The notes beneath the pieces are model-generated. The model ran no database searches and had not been told where the DNA came from. It worked only from the letters and a program-made list of their open reading frames with translations. A DNA stretch of 44,654 nucleotides from JAWXTP01 sp044433415. GTDB taxonomy: Bacteria > Bacteroidota > Bacteroidia > Bacteroidales > Rikenellaceae. Positions within the stretch are counted from its first letter, which is position 1, and every line of letters begins with the position of its first letter. The translations under genes were made by a program, and so were the position numbers. Of this stretch, positions 34,255-41,940 are shown piece after piece. The DNA is taken from assembly GCA_044433415.1 (NCBI GenBank), contig JAWXTP010000011.1, forward strand, positions 1-44,654, given 5' to 3'.

Positions 34255-35577
34255 TCACATATCCTCTAAAGTCAGACAACAAGTCTCTATTTTGTACTTT
34301 GCCAACAGCTTAGTCTTTATATATTCAACCTTAGCAGCAAGTACCTCAGGCTTAAAATTCTTGCGTTGTCGCTTCACCTCAGCGATTACAGCCTTATTCT
34401 TTTCAAGTTTTAGAGCTACTATGTCAATCTCATTCTGATCGCCCTTTAGCTCCCACCACGAACCTATATCGCGATAGTCATAGCTTTCGGCAAACTGCTG
34501 TTTAAAATATAACTCCAATGTTCTACCTGAATATGTTGTATAATCGGATTTCACTATCTTCTGTAGTCCAATGAAATTTTTAATCTCCATCATTGCGCGG
34601 TAGCGGTCAAAGTAATTAAACCAGAAACTGATAAAATTATCAGTAATTTCATATCGTACGGCTTGTGTCCCCTCCTTTGCCATAATTGGACGACGACGTG
34701 CGATGATACTATAATCCTCAATTAGTCGTTTAATCTGCCCTCCTACACTCTTGTTCCCAAGTGTCGATTCAATCTCAGGCTGTGTGTTACAACCCGATGA
34801 TATTGCACTCAGAATAGAAAAATAGGTGGCATAATTCTTACCAAACTCCTCTATCAAAAGATGCCTACCCTCGTCAATAAACGATGAATTTTCTCGTATC
34901 ATAAATTCTATCATCACCTCCACTTTAAGCGGCACATTATCACAAAACAGTTCAACATATTTAGGTACTCCACCTGTAAAAGTATAGAGAGCTAAAAGAT
35001 CATCGTTAGTATACTCTACATCATAATCATGCATAATCTCTTTTAGAGTTGTAAGGTCAAAGGCTGAGAGTTTGATAATATTATCGGCTCGTCCAAATAG
35101 TGGTTCTTTAGAGTTCTGAAATATCTTCTGCATTAACGAATAAATAGAACCTGAGACGATTAGATTCATCTTTGTACGCTTGCGGTATTGATCCCAAATA
35201 TTTTGCATATCGCTATAAACCGACTCATTGATATTGTAGAACTCCTGAAACTCGTCAATCACTAAGTTAAACGACTTACTCAAAGCCAACTCCATCATAT
35301 ACTTAAAGAGTGAACCAAAAGTTATTATCTCGTCGGGCACATAACAATCCAACGCAGCCTTAATTTGTGGAATAAACTCCGCACACAACGAAGCCTCATT
35401 CTTACGACCCACAAAGAGATAAATCGTAGGAGTCTGCTCCACTGCCTTCATAATAAGACTGGTTTTCCCTATACGACGACGACCCGTAACCACTGTAAGA
35501 CGAGAGTTCTCATTGAAAGATAAATTTTGAATGCGCTTTAACTCAGCTAATTCACTTATGCGATTGTAGAATTTCAT
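34255..35577 (-). CDS. Archaeal-type ATPase with DUF234 nuclease-like C-terminus
   Basis: The start at 35577 (MKFYNRISELAELKRI) matches the family N-terminus; the frame opens three codons earlier. The 440-residue protein has Walker A VVTGRRRIGKTSL (about 28-40), Walker B NLVIDEFQEF (about 115), sensor IVSGSIYSLM and GGVPKY, all typical of the MNS/AAA proteins found near mobile or defence loci. The C-terminal DUF234 domain keeps a PD-(D/E)XK-like set: NEIDIVAL and AVIAEVKR (about 395-415). Its cellular role is unknown. A strong promoter and two copies of GTTACCACNGTNAC lie just upstream, which suggests tight control. With the Fic gene it forms a divergent accessory pair. Confidence 0.78.
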   Translation of the reverse strand: MKFYNRISELAELKRIQNLSFNENSRLTVVTGRRRIGKTSLIMKAVEQTPTIYLFVGRKNEASLCAEFIPQIKAALDCYVPDEIITFGSLFKYMMELALSKSFNLVIDEFQEFYNINESVYSDMQNIWDQYRKRTKMNLIVSGSIYSLMQKIFQNSKEPLFGRADNIIKLSAFDLTTLKEIMHDYDVEYTNDDLLALYTFTGGVPKYVELFCDNVPLKVEVMIEFMIRENSSFIDEGRHLLIEEFGKNYATYFSILSAISSGCNTQPEIESTLGNKSVGGQIKRLIEDYSIIARRRPIMAKEGTQAVRYEITDNFISFWFNYFDRYRAMMEIKNFIGLQKIVKSDYTTYSGRTLELYFKQQFAESYDYRDIGSWWELKGDQNEIDIVALKLEKNKAVIAEVKRQRKNFKPEVLAAKVEYIKTKLLAKYKIETCCLTLEDM

Positions 35578-35593
35578 AACTTGCAATTATTTT

Positions 35594-35622
35594 GTTACCA
35601 CCGTAACTGTTACCACTGTTAC
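35594..35622. promoter_or_regulatory. Twin 14-bp operator-like repeats before the ATPase gene
   Basis: GTTACCACCGTAAC (35594-35607) and GTTACCACTGTTAC (35609-35622) are adjacent; the first is a GTTAC/GTAAC dyad. They occupy the region between the -7 box and the start codon, where a bound repressor would block transcription. Confidence 0.6.
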
Positions 35623-35652
35623 AAAGATAATGCATTTACTTGAAACTACAAA
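35622..35652 (-). promoter_or_regulatory. Bacteroidetes-type promoter of the DUF234 ATPase gene
   Basis: Read on the minus strand, TTTG (35649-35652), 19 nt, TATCTTTG (35622-35629). This is a full match to the consensus, about 45 nt from the start codon. Confidence 0.8.
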
Positions 35653-35724
35653 TATTTTTCATCCAAACAAATCTATTTCTTTGTAAATAACTAAGTAATA
35701 TTTCTTTATCTTATAAAAAAGCAC

Positions 35725-35732
35725 TATCTTTG
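35725..35732 (+). promoter_or_regulatory. TATCTTTG -7 box of the Fic gene
   Basis: The box is a perfect -7 match. The -33 element is weak (TTTC at the right distance). The four 25-nt repeats start 3 nt after it, so they cover the transcription start and the whole leader. Confidence 0.6.
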
Positions 35733-35735
35733 CCT

Positions 35736-35835
35736 AAAATACGTGTAATACAACATAGCTAAAATACGTGTAACACAACATGCTTAAGTTACGTGTAATA
35801 CCACATGCTTAAATTACGTGTAACACAACAAGAAC
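35736..35835 (+). repeat. Four 25-nt tandem repeats in the Fic gene leader
   Basis: Units start at 35736, 35761, 35786 and 35811. All contain ACGTGTAAYACMACA, and units 3 and 4 carry the near-dyad TTACGTGTAA. There are no spacers, so this is not a CRISPR array. The array ends 9 nt before the ATG. Position and symmetry suggest binding sites for a repressor, possibly the N-terminal domain of the Fic protein itself. Confidence 0.9.
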
Positions 35836-35844
35836 GATAAAACT

Positions 35845-37350
35845 ATGGCTACAATTCAAGAACTTTTAGCTAACTCTCTAACTGAGTTACAGAAAATACA
35901 GAACAGAGACAACTCTACAGTCATTAAAAGCAATGAACTTTCATCGACTCACTTAAAGAGATTGATAAATAACGGATTTTTAATGCCTGTTATAAAAGGT
36001 TGGTATATCATATCAAGCCCTACAGTAACACAAGGTGATACTACTGTATGGTACGCTTCTTATTGGCATTTCATAAAGAAATACTTGACTGATAGATTTG
36101 AAAACAATTGGTGTTTATCGGCAGAACAATCTTTATCTATCTATAGTGGTTCGACAATTATATCTCCTCAAATTATCATCCGCTCCCCAAAGGCTACAAA
36201 CTCTAAGACAGATTTAATTGCGTCTACTTCCATATTCGCACTTCAAGCAAATATCCCTGAGAAAATATCTAATAATAATCAGTATGGATTAAATCTTTAT
36301 CCGCTTGAAGAGGCTATTATAGCGGCATCACCAGCCATGTACATAAACGATTCTTTAACAATGCGCACAGTGCTTGCTTCTGTTACAAACGTTGATGACA
36401 TCTTAAAAATATTAGTTGACACAGGACAAACTGTTCGTGGAGGACGTGTTGCAGGAGCCTTTCGCAATATTGGTAAAGGTGATTTTGCAGACGAGATAAT
36501 ATCCACTTTAAAACGTATAGGCTACGACATAAGAGAAGAAGATCCTTTTAAAGAAATAATTTCTATAAGTCCACATAAATCACCTTACGCTATACGCATA
36601 CAACTTATGTGGCAAGACATGCGCGAAGTAGTGATATCTAACTTCAATCGTAAAAAATCAAAATTATCACCTAAAGAGTTTTTACAAAACATGGAAGCTC
36701 AATATAAACTTGATGCTTATCACTCATTATCTATCGAGGGTTACAAAGTAACAGATGAACTTATAGATAAAGTTAATAGTGGCTCATGGAAACCTGACAC
36801 CGAAGATGCAAATACTAAAAACGCATTAGCTGCAAGAGGTTATTGGCAGGCTTTTCAAGAAGTTAAAAACAGTGTATCTGACATTTTGATTAAAAAAGAA
36901 GACACTGCACAAGTTGTGAAACGAGATTTACAGAAATGGTATAGTGAACTTTTTATGCCTTGCATTCAGGCAGGTATCATAAAACCTTCTGACATTATAG
37001 GTTATAGGTCAAACCAAGTTTACATTCGTAATTCTATGCATACACCTCTTAATCCCGACGCTCTACGTGATGCTATGGAAAGTTTATTTAAACTTATTGC
37101 TGAAGAGGACGACGCTAGAGTTCGTGCAGTATTAGGGCATTTTATTTTTACATTTATTCATCCCTACATGGATGGAAATGGAAGAACAGGCAGATTTCTA
37201 ATGAATGTAATGATGGCATCAGGTGGTTATGACTGGTTAATAATCCCAGTAAATAGAAGAAATGAATACATGACAGCACTAGAAAAAGCTAGTGTTGAAC
37301 GTAACATTTTGCCGTTTGTGGCTTTCCTAAATTCTATAGAAGACCTATAA
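35845..37350 (+). CDS. AbiEi-like winged-helix/Fic fusion protein
   Basis: The 501-residue protein begins with a DNA-binding, AbiEi-antitoxin-like domain: ELSSTHLKRLINNGFLMPVIKGWYII (about 30-56) followed by the region around WCLSAEQSLSIYSGSTIISP (about 92-112). The second half is a Fic domain. The catalytic loop HPYMDGNGRTGRF (about 438-450) is complete, so AMP or other nucleotide transfer from NTP to a target hydroxyl is expected. An N-terminal inhibitory motif SxxxEG is visible as SLSIEG (about 293-298), whose Glu would block the ATP site in class II Fic proteins. It thus combines regulator, built-in inhibitor and toxin-like enzyme in one chain. No separate antitoxin gene flanks it. The target is unknown. 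Confidence 0.82.
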   Translation: MATIQELLANSLTELQKIQNRDNSTVIKSNELSSTHLKRLINNGFLMPVIKGWYIISSPTVTQGDTTVWYASYWHFIKKYLTDRFENNWCLSAEQSLSIYSGSTIISPQIIIRSPKATNSKTDLIASTSIFALQANIPEKISNNNQYGLNLYPLEEAIIAASPAMYINDSLTMRTVLASVTNVDDILKILVDTGQTVRGGRVAGAFRNIGKGDFADEIISTLKRIGYDIREEDPFKEIISISPHKSPYAIRIQLMWQDMREVVISNFNRKKSKLSPKEFLQNMEAQYKLDAYHSLSIEGYKVTDELIDKVNSGSWKPDTEDANTKNALAARGYWQAFQEVKNSVSDILIKKEDTAQVVKRDLQKWYSELFMPCIQAGIIKPSDIIGYRSNQVYIRNSMHTPLNPDALRDAMESLFKLIAEEDDARVRAVLGHFIFTFIHPYMDGNGRTGRFLMNVMMASGGYDWLIIPVNRRNEYMTALEKASVERNILPFVAFLNSIEDL

Positions 37351-37522
37351 ATCTCCCTATCATTAATTATTAACGCCGATAATGATTAATGATTAATAAC
37401 GACAAGCGGCTTACATATTTCGACAAATATCAACTAATTAAAATTTACTAAACTACTCAATCAACTCAATTTAACACCTGCTTCATTAATATTTATCAAA
37501 AAAAATTCATAAATATTAATAT
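37351..37522. other. AT-rich gap with family-3 core after the Fic gene
   Basis: No gene is present. ATTAATTATTAACGCCGATAAT and then GATTAATGATTAATAACGACAAGCGGC (core 37399-37410) form a partial family-3 element 50-60 nt after the Fic stop. The rest is AT-rich sequence leading into the pst promoter. Confidence 0.5.
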
Positions 37523-37578
37523 TTAACATTAACTTAACATTGTGTTTCATTTATGGTAATATTGACTTCATATCTTTG
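37523..37578 (+). promoter_or_regulatory. Pho-box-like repeat and promoter of pstSCAB
   Basis: TTAACAT (37523-37529) and TTAACAT (37534-37540) are direct repeats with an 11-bp period and a 4-bp spacer, the geometry of PhoB/PhoP boxes. A TATCTTTG -7 box lies at 37571-37578; the -33 region (about 37541-37549) abuts the repeat. This fits activation by a PhoB-type regulator under phosphate shortage. Confidence 0.6.
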
Positions 37579-37586
37579 CATCGTAA

Positions 37587-37755
37587 TTAAGGGAACTTCT
37601 AAAAATTGGATTTTAACGCTTTTAGATTTATAAGCTTCATCTTTGAAATTTTCAAAATATGCCATAGGAGCCACTATGCCATCATTTTGAAAACTTCAAA
37701 TCTAAAACTTCTAAATCCAAAATCGAATAAAACCAATTATTAGAACTCCCCTTAA
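37587..37755. repeat. Family-1 palindrome, complete copy in the pstS leader
   Basis: This is the best full copy, 169 bp. The ends TTAAGGGAACTTCTAAAAAT and ATTATTAGAACTCCCCTTAA form a terminal inverted repeat of about 23 bp with three mismatches. The whole element folds into a long imperfect hairpin whose apex is GCCATAGGAGCCACTATGCC. It starts 9 nt after the -7 box, so it should be the 5' end of the pstS mRNA, 41 nt before the ATG. Confidence 0.85.
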
Positions 37756-37796
37756 GTGGTACAAAACAATGATATAAAAACAATAAAAAAAATACA

Positions 37797-38612
37797 ATGA
37801 AAAAAATTCTTTTTTTGATGATATGTTCATCACTTTTCGTTTCTACACTTTCAGCACAAAAAATTAAAGGTAGCGACACTGTCCTTCCTCTTTCTCAAAA
37901 AGAAGCTGAAGAATATGCAAAAGTTAACTCTTCATCAGACATCACCGTTACTGGTGGTGGATCAGGTGTAGGTCTTTCTTCTCTTGTTGAAGGAACTTGC
38001 GATATAGCAATGGCATCTCGTAAAATTAAAGTTACAGAAAAATTAAAACTTCAAAACGATGGTAAGAAAGTAACAGAAGTTATTGTTGCTTACGACGCTA
38101 TCGCCGTAGTTATAAATCCAGAAAATAAAGTTACAAACCTTACTCGTGAACAACTAGAAGGTATCTTCACAGGTAACATCACAAACTGGAAAGAAGTAGG
38201 TGGTGCAGACCTTAAAATCGTTGTTTACTCTCGTGAGACTAGCTCTGGAACTTATGAGTTCTTCAAAGAAAGCGTTTTAGCTAAGAAAAACTATATGTCT
38301 AGCGTTCTTTCTATGCCTGCGACAGGTGCTATCATGCAATCTGTAGCTCAAACTAAGGGTGCTATAGGTTATGTAGGTTTAGCTTACCTTAACAATGATG
38401 TGAAAGCTGTTCACGTTTCTTACGACCAAGGTGCAACTTATGTAGCTCCTTCAGTAGAAAATGCTAAAAATAAAACTTACCCTATAGTTCGTCCTTTACT
38501 ATACTACTATGTAGATAGCAACGCAGCAAAAGTAAAACCTTTTATTGATTTCGTAACGTCGACAGCGGGACAAAAAATTGTAACGGAAAAAGGTTATGTG
38601 CCTGTTAAGTAG
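37797..38612 (+). CDS. pstS: Phosphate ABC transporter substrate-binding protein
   Basis: The 271-residue protein has a signal peptide (MKKILFLMICSSLFVSTLSAQ) and the PstS fold: KGSDTVLPLSQKEAEEY, VTGGGSGVGLSSLVEGTCDIAMASR, and YSRETSSGTYEFFKE, where the SSGT loop binds phosphate. GAIGYVGLAYL is the late-lobe motif. It captures phosphate in the periplasm. A hairpin after the stop (38622-38656) separates it from pstC, which would help give more PstS than permease. Confidence 0.95.
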   Translation: MKKILFLMICSSLFVSTLSAQKIKGSDTVLPLSQKEAEEYAKVNSSSDITVTGGGSGVGLSSLVEGTCDIAMASRKIKVTEKLKLQNDGKKVTEVIVAYDAIAVVINPENKVTNLTREQLEGIFTGNITNWKEVGGADLKIVVYSRETSSGTYEFFKESVLAKKNYMSSVLSMPATGAIMQSVAQTKGAIGYVGLAYLNNDVKAVHVSYDQGATYVAPSVENAKNKTYPIVRPLLYYYVDSNAAKVKPFIDFVTSTAGQKIVTEKGYVPVK

Positions 38613-38621
38613 TCTCTTGCT

Positions 38622-38656
38622 GAGTAACCGACACTCTTAACGAGTATCGGTTATTC
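38622..38656 (+). terminator. Attenuator-like hairpin between pstS and pstC
   Basis: GAGTAACCGACACTC (38622-38636) pairs with GAGTATCGGTTATTC (38642-38656), 15 bp with two G-U pairs and a 5-nt loop. Its place between the binding-protein and permease genes fits a partial terminator or mRNA-stability stop. Confidence 0.7.
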
Positions 38657-38695
38657 CTCTTAATTTAATCATATCAAACATTAACACTCAAATAA

Positions 38696-39901
38696 ATGGG
38701 ACGTAAATTACGTAAAACAATTGAGTCTATCATAGAAAAGATACTTTTACTATCGGGAGGTGTTACATCTATCGTGGTACTTCTTATAGTATTGTTCTTA
38801 TTTAAAGAGGGTTTCGGACTATTTAACTCCCCAGATATTTCTGAAGGGTATTCTATAGTGCTAAACTCAGAAAATAAGGTAAAAGATCTAAACCCTACTC
38901 AGCTAAAAGATATTTTTGATTATAAATATAACTCTTGGAATGAAGTAGGTGGTTCAGATGAATCTATAATAGTATTTCACTTATCAGAAATTGAAGACTA
39001 CTGTACAGAAGAGGAAATGGGCGAAGAGCTAGAAAACATCCCTCAATGTATAAATAAAATAGTTTCTGAGAACCCTGGTATCATAGCTTACCTTCCTACA
39101 GATTTTCTACCTGAAAACTTAGAAGGTTACCTACTGCCTGAGAAAAAGATAAGCATTGAGAGCTTCTTTGATGGCAAGGAATGGTACCCAACAGCAAGTC
39201 CAGCTCCTCAATTTGGGGTTATGCCTCTTATCACTGGTACTCTATGGGTGAGTATATGGGCTGTACTTTTCTCTCTACCTTTTGGTCTTGCTGTAGCAAT
39301 TTACTTAGCTGAGCTAGCAGATAATAAGGTTCGTAAAGTGCTAAAACCTATCATAGAGCTACTTTCGGGTATTCCTTCTGTAGTTTATGGATTCTTTGGT
39401 CTTGTAATTATTGTTCCTTTAATACAGAAGTTATTTAACCTTCCTGTAGGGGAAACAGGTCTTGCAGGTAGTATAATACTTGCTATTATGGCACTTCCTA
39501 CGATAATAACAGTTGCTGAGGATGCTATACGTACAACACCACGTTCACTAAAGGAAGCCTCTCTAGCTCTTGGAGCCTCACATTGGCAAACAATATACCG
39601 AGTTATAGTTCCTTACTCAGCTTCAGGTATCACAGCCGCTGCTGTACTTGGTATTGGACGTGCTATAGGTGAAACGATGGCTGTACTGATGGTTACAGGT
39701 AATGCAGCAGTAATACCTACAACTCTTCTAGAGCCTATGCGTACGATACCTGCAACAATTGCAGCAGAACTTGGAGAAGCACCAGCAGGAGGAGCTCACT
39801 ATAAAGCATTATTTATGTTGGGAGCTATATTATTCGTAATAACATTGGTGATAAGCATCTCCGTAGAAATTATTTCATCAAAAAAACAAAGAGCATCATA
39901 A
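38696..39901 (+). CDS. pstC: Phosphate ABC transporter permease PstC with binding-protein-like insertion
   Basis: The 401-residue protein is about 100 residues longer than the classical PstC. After TM1 (about 18-40), residues about 50-160 form an extracytoplasmic insert: VKDLNPTQLKDIFDYKYNSW, followed by NEVGG. This aligns with PstS VTNLTREQLEGIFTGNITNW, followed by KEVGG. The insert lacks the SSGT phosphate loop. The permease part follows with five TM helices and the coupling motif EASLALGASHWQTIYRVIVPYSASGI. It forms the channel with PstA; TAATG overlap with pstA indicates coupling. Confidence 0.93.
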   Translation: MGRKLRKTIESIIEKILLLSGGVTSIVVLLIVLFLFKEGFGLFNSPDISEGYSIVLNSENKVKDLNPTQLKDIFDYKYNSWNEVGGSDESIIVFHLSEIEDYCTEEEMGEELENIPQCINKIVSENPGIIAYLPTDFLPENLEGYLLPEKKISIESFFDGKEWYPTASPAPQFGVMPLITGTLWVSIWAVLFSLPFGLAVAIYLAELADNKVRKVLKPIIELLSGIPSVVYGFFGLVIIVPLIQKLFNLPVGETGLAGSIILAIMALPTIITVAEDAIRTTPRSLKEASLALGASHWQTIYRVIVPYSASGITAAAVLGIGRAIGETMAVLMVTGNAAVIPTTLLEPMRTIPATIAAELGEAPAGGAHYKALFMLGAILFVITLVISISVEIISSKKQRAS

Positions 39902-40755
39902 TGAAAACAAAAAATTTATCACAAAATATCGCCTTCGGCATCTTTAGAGTGTTAAGCTGTCTTGTTATATTGATACTCTTCTGGATTCTTGGATTCATCA
40001 TCGTTAAAGGTATAGGAGTCATAAGTTGGGAATTTATATTTGACTCTCCAAAGAATGGTATGACTGAGGGTGGTATCTTCCCTGCTATTGTAGGTACACT
40101 AGCACTTATGGCAGGTAGTATGATTGTAGCGTTCCCTATAGGTATACTCTCAGGAATTTACATTAATGAATACGCCTCAAATAATCTTGCTGTGAAATTC
40201 ATACGTGTAATGACAAATAACCTGAGTTCTGTACCTTCTATAGTGTTTGGTTTATTTGGTATGGCTCTTTTTGTTAACACACTAGGGTTTGGAGATTCTC
40301 TTATTGCAGGTTCGCTGACACTAGGGTTGCTTATACTTCCTGTAGTAATAAGAACTACAGAAGAAGCTCTTAAAGCTATTGACGATTCTTTCAGAATTGG
40401 TTCTCTAGGTCTTGGAGCCTCAAAATTACAGACTATAAGAAAGGTGGTACTTCCTATGGCTATGCCTAATATCATAACAGGACTTATCATTTCTATGGGA
40501 CGTGTATCGGGAGAAACAGCACCTATACTTTTCACTTGTGTGGCCTACTTCCTACCAAAACTTCCTAGCTCAGTATTCGACCAGATAATGGCTCTACCTT
40601 ATCACCTTTATGTAGTTGCTACTAGTGGTACTAATATAGAAGCCTCACGACCTATAGCTTACGGCACTGCTCTTGTACTTGTATTGATAGTACTTATATT
40701 CAATACTTTAGCTACTTTACTGCGAAATGCATTAAGCAAACGAGTTAAGTTTTAG
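39901..40755 (+). CDS. pstA: Phosphate ABC transporter permease PstA
   Basis: The 284-residue protein has six hydrophobic helices. The EAA-type cytoplasmic loop reads FRIGSLGLGASKLQTIRKVV followed by LPMAMPNI. The family segments GGIFPAIVGTLALMAG and SSVPSIVFGLFGMALF are present. Its ATG shares one base with the pstC stop (TAATG at 39899-39903). Together with PstC it forms the inner-membrane phosphate channel. Confidence 0.95.
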   Translation: MKTKNLSQNIAFGIFRVLSCLVILILFWILGFIIVKGIGVISWEFIFDSPKNGMTEGGIFPAIVGTLALMAGSMIVAFPIGILSGIYINEYASNNLAVKFIRVMTNNLSSVPSIVFGLFGMALFVNTLGFGDSLIAGSLTLGLLILPVVIRTTEEALKAIDDSFRIGSLGLGASKLQTIRKVVLPMAMPNIITGLIISMGRVSGETAPILFTCVAYFLPKLPSSVFDQIMALPYHLYVVATSGTNIEASRPIAYGTALVLVLIVLIFNTLATLLRNALSKRVKF

Positions 40756-40795
40756 GACTTGTAAATTAATAAGATAATAATAAAAAAACAATATA

Positions 40796-41566
40796 ATGAC
40801 ACAAGCAGATAATAACTTTGCAATTGAGGCTAAGGATGTAAACTTCTACTATGGTGATTTTCACGCTCTAAAGAATGTGAATATGAACATAGAGAAAAAT
40901 TCTGTTACAGCTTTCATCGGACCTTCAGGTTGTGGCAAGTCTACTTTCTTACGTCTTTTCAACCGTATGAACGACCTTATAGACAAGACTCGTCTTGAAG
41001 GTGAGATTTTAATTGGTGGTCAGAACATCTATGACAAAAGCATAGAGGTAGACCTTTTAAGAAAGAATGTAGGTATGGTATTTCAAAAGCCTAATCCTTT
41101 CCCAAAGACCATTTTTGAAAATGTTGCTTACGGCATGCGCGTAAATGGTATCACTAACAAGACTTATATCGCTGATAAAGTAGAAAGTTCTCTACGTGGT
41201 GCTGCACTTTGGGATGAGGTAAGTGATAAACTTAAGAAAAGTGCTTTTGAGCTTTCAGGTGGTCAACAACAACGCCTTTGCATAGCTCGCGCTCTAGCTG
41301 TAGAACCTTCTATACTTCTTATGGATGAACCTGCTTCTGCTCTTGACCCTATATCTACTTCAAAAGTTGAAGACCTTATCTTTGAACTAAAGAAGGATTA
41401 TACTATAGTTATTGTTACACATAATATGCAACAAGCTGGTCGTGTGTCTGATAAAACAGCGTTTTTCTATTTGGGTGAGCTTATAGAGTATAATAACACC
41501 AAAGATATGTTCCTAAATCCGCAAGTGGAGGCGACCCAAAACTATATAACAGGCCGCTTCGGGTAA
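40796..41566 (+). CDS. pstB: Phosphate ABC transporter ATP-binding protein
   Basis: The 256-residue protein has Walker A IGPSGCGKST (about 42-51), Q-loop VFQKPNPFPK, signature LSGGQQQRLCIARAL, Walker B ILLMDEPASALDP and the switch His in IVTHNMQQ. It powers phosphate import through PstCA. It ends 33 nt before a family-2 palindrome, which probably marks the end of the pstSCAB transcript. Confidence 0.97.
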   Translation: MTQADNNFAIEAKDVNFYYGDFHALKNVNMNIEKNSVTAFIGPSGCGKSTFLRLFNRMNDLIDKTRLEGEILIGGQNIYDKSIEVDLLRKNVGMVFQKPNPFPKTIFENVAYGMRVNGITNKTYIADKVESSLRGAALWDEVSDKLKKSAFELSGGQQQRLCIARALAVEPSILLMDEPASALDPISTSKVEDLIFELKKDYTIVIVTHNMQQAGRVSDKTAFFYLGELIEYNNTKDMFLNPQVEATQNYITGRFG

Positions 41567-41598
41567 CATTTATTTCCGGCAAGGGACGTTCTGTTCCA

Positions 41599-41719
41599 CT
41601 TTTTCCAATAACGGCTCATCTTTGCGACCTTTTTCAAAATTTCAATGCTCACAGCCATCGAGGCTGCTCCGCTTAAAACTTCAAAAAACGCCGCAAATAT
41701 GAACCATTCTTGAAAAAAG
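41599..41719. repeat. Family-2 121-bp palindrome, copy C
   Basis: The copy is in the opposite orientation to copies A and B but has the same length and the same apex (CAGCC-ATCGA-GGCTG, centre 41659). It follows the pstB stop by 32 nt and runs straight into the 61/62-bp tandem repeats. Confidence 0.9.
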
Positions 41720-41885
41720 AGACACATCTGTTTCCTGCCCTATGCAGACTAAATATTGCTTCGGAAAGCTTCGGGAAAAGAGACAGATTGGTTTCCTGCC
41801 CTATGCAGACTAAATATCGCTTCGGACAACTTAGGAAAAAAGAGACAGATTAGTTTCCTGCCCTATGCAGACTGAATATTGCTAT
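41719..41885 (+). repeat. Three tandem 61/62-bp repeats between pstB and phoU
   Basis: Units begin at 41719, 41780 and 41842 with GAGACAnATnnGTTTCCTGC, then CCTATGCAGACTRAATATYG. The third is cut short near 41885. A related GAGACA...GCCCTGTGCAG stretch lies beside family-2 copy B (29807-29845, other strand). This suggests the unit is the normal flank of the palindrome and was amplified here. The 374-nt pstB-phoU gap contains no gene. Confidence 0.88.
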
Positions 41886-41940
41886 AAACTATTTTAGATA
41901 AAAGACATTTTGAAGCAGACTAAAATAAAACAGTGAAATT

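Noticed and set aside
35736..35835. Possible CRISPR array in the Fic leader
   Set aside because: The four units are contiguous with no spacers and no cas genes are nearby; they fit tandem operators better.
40158..40535. Minus-strand open frame opposite pstA
   Set aside because: pstA on the plus strand has full family motifs; the antisense frame has none.
41542..41727. A conserved small-peptide frame in family-2 copies (AASMAVSIETLKKVGKMSRYW and similar)
   Set aside because: The same frame is readable in three copies, but the element is a 121-bp palindrome of constant length lying between genes. Frame conservation follows from sequence conservation, and start codons and endings differ among copies.
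41719..41885. Possible CRISPR or tRNA cluster in the 61/62-bp repeats
   Set aside because: The units are similar along almost their whole length, without variable spacers, and none folds as a tRNA.
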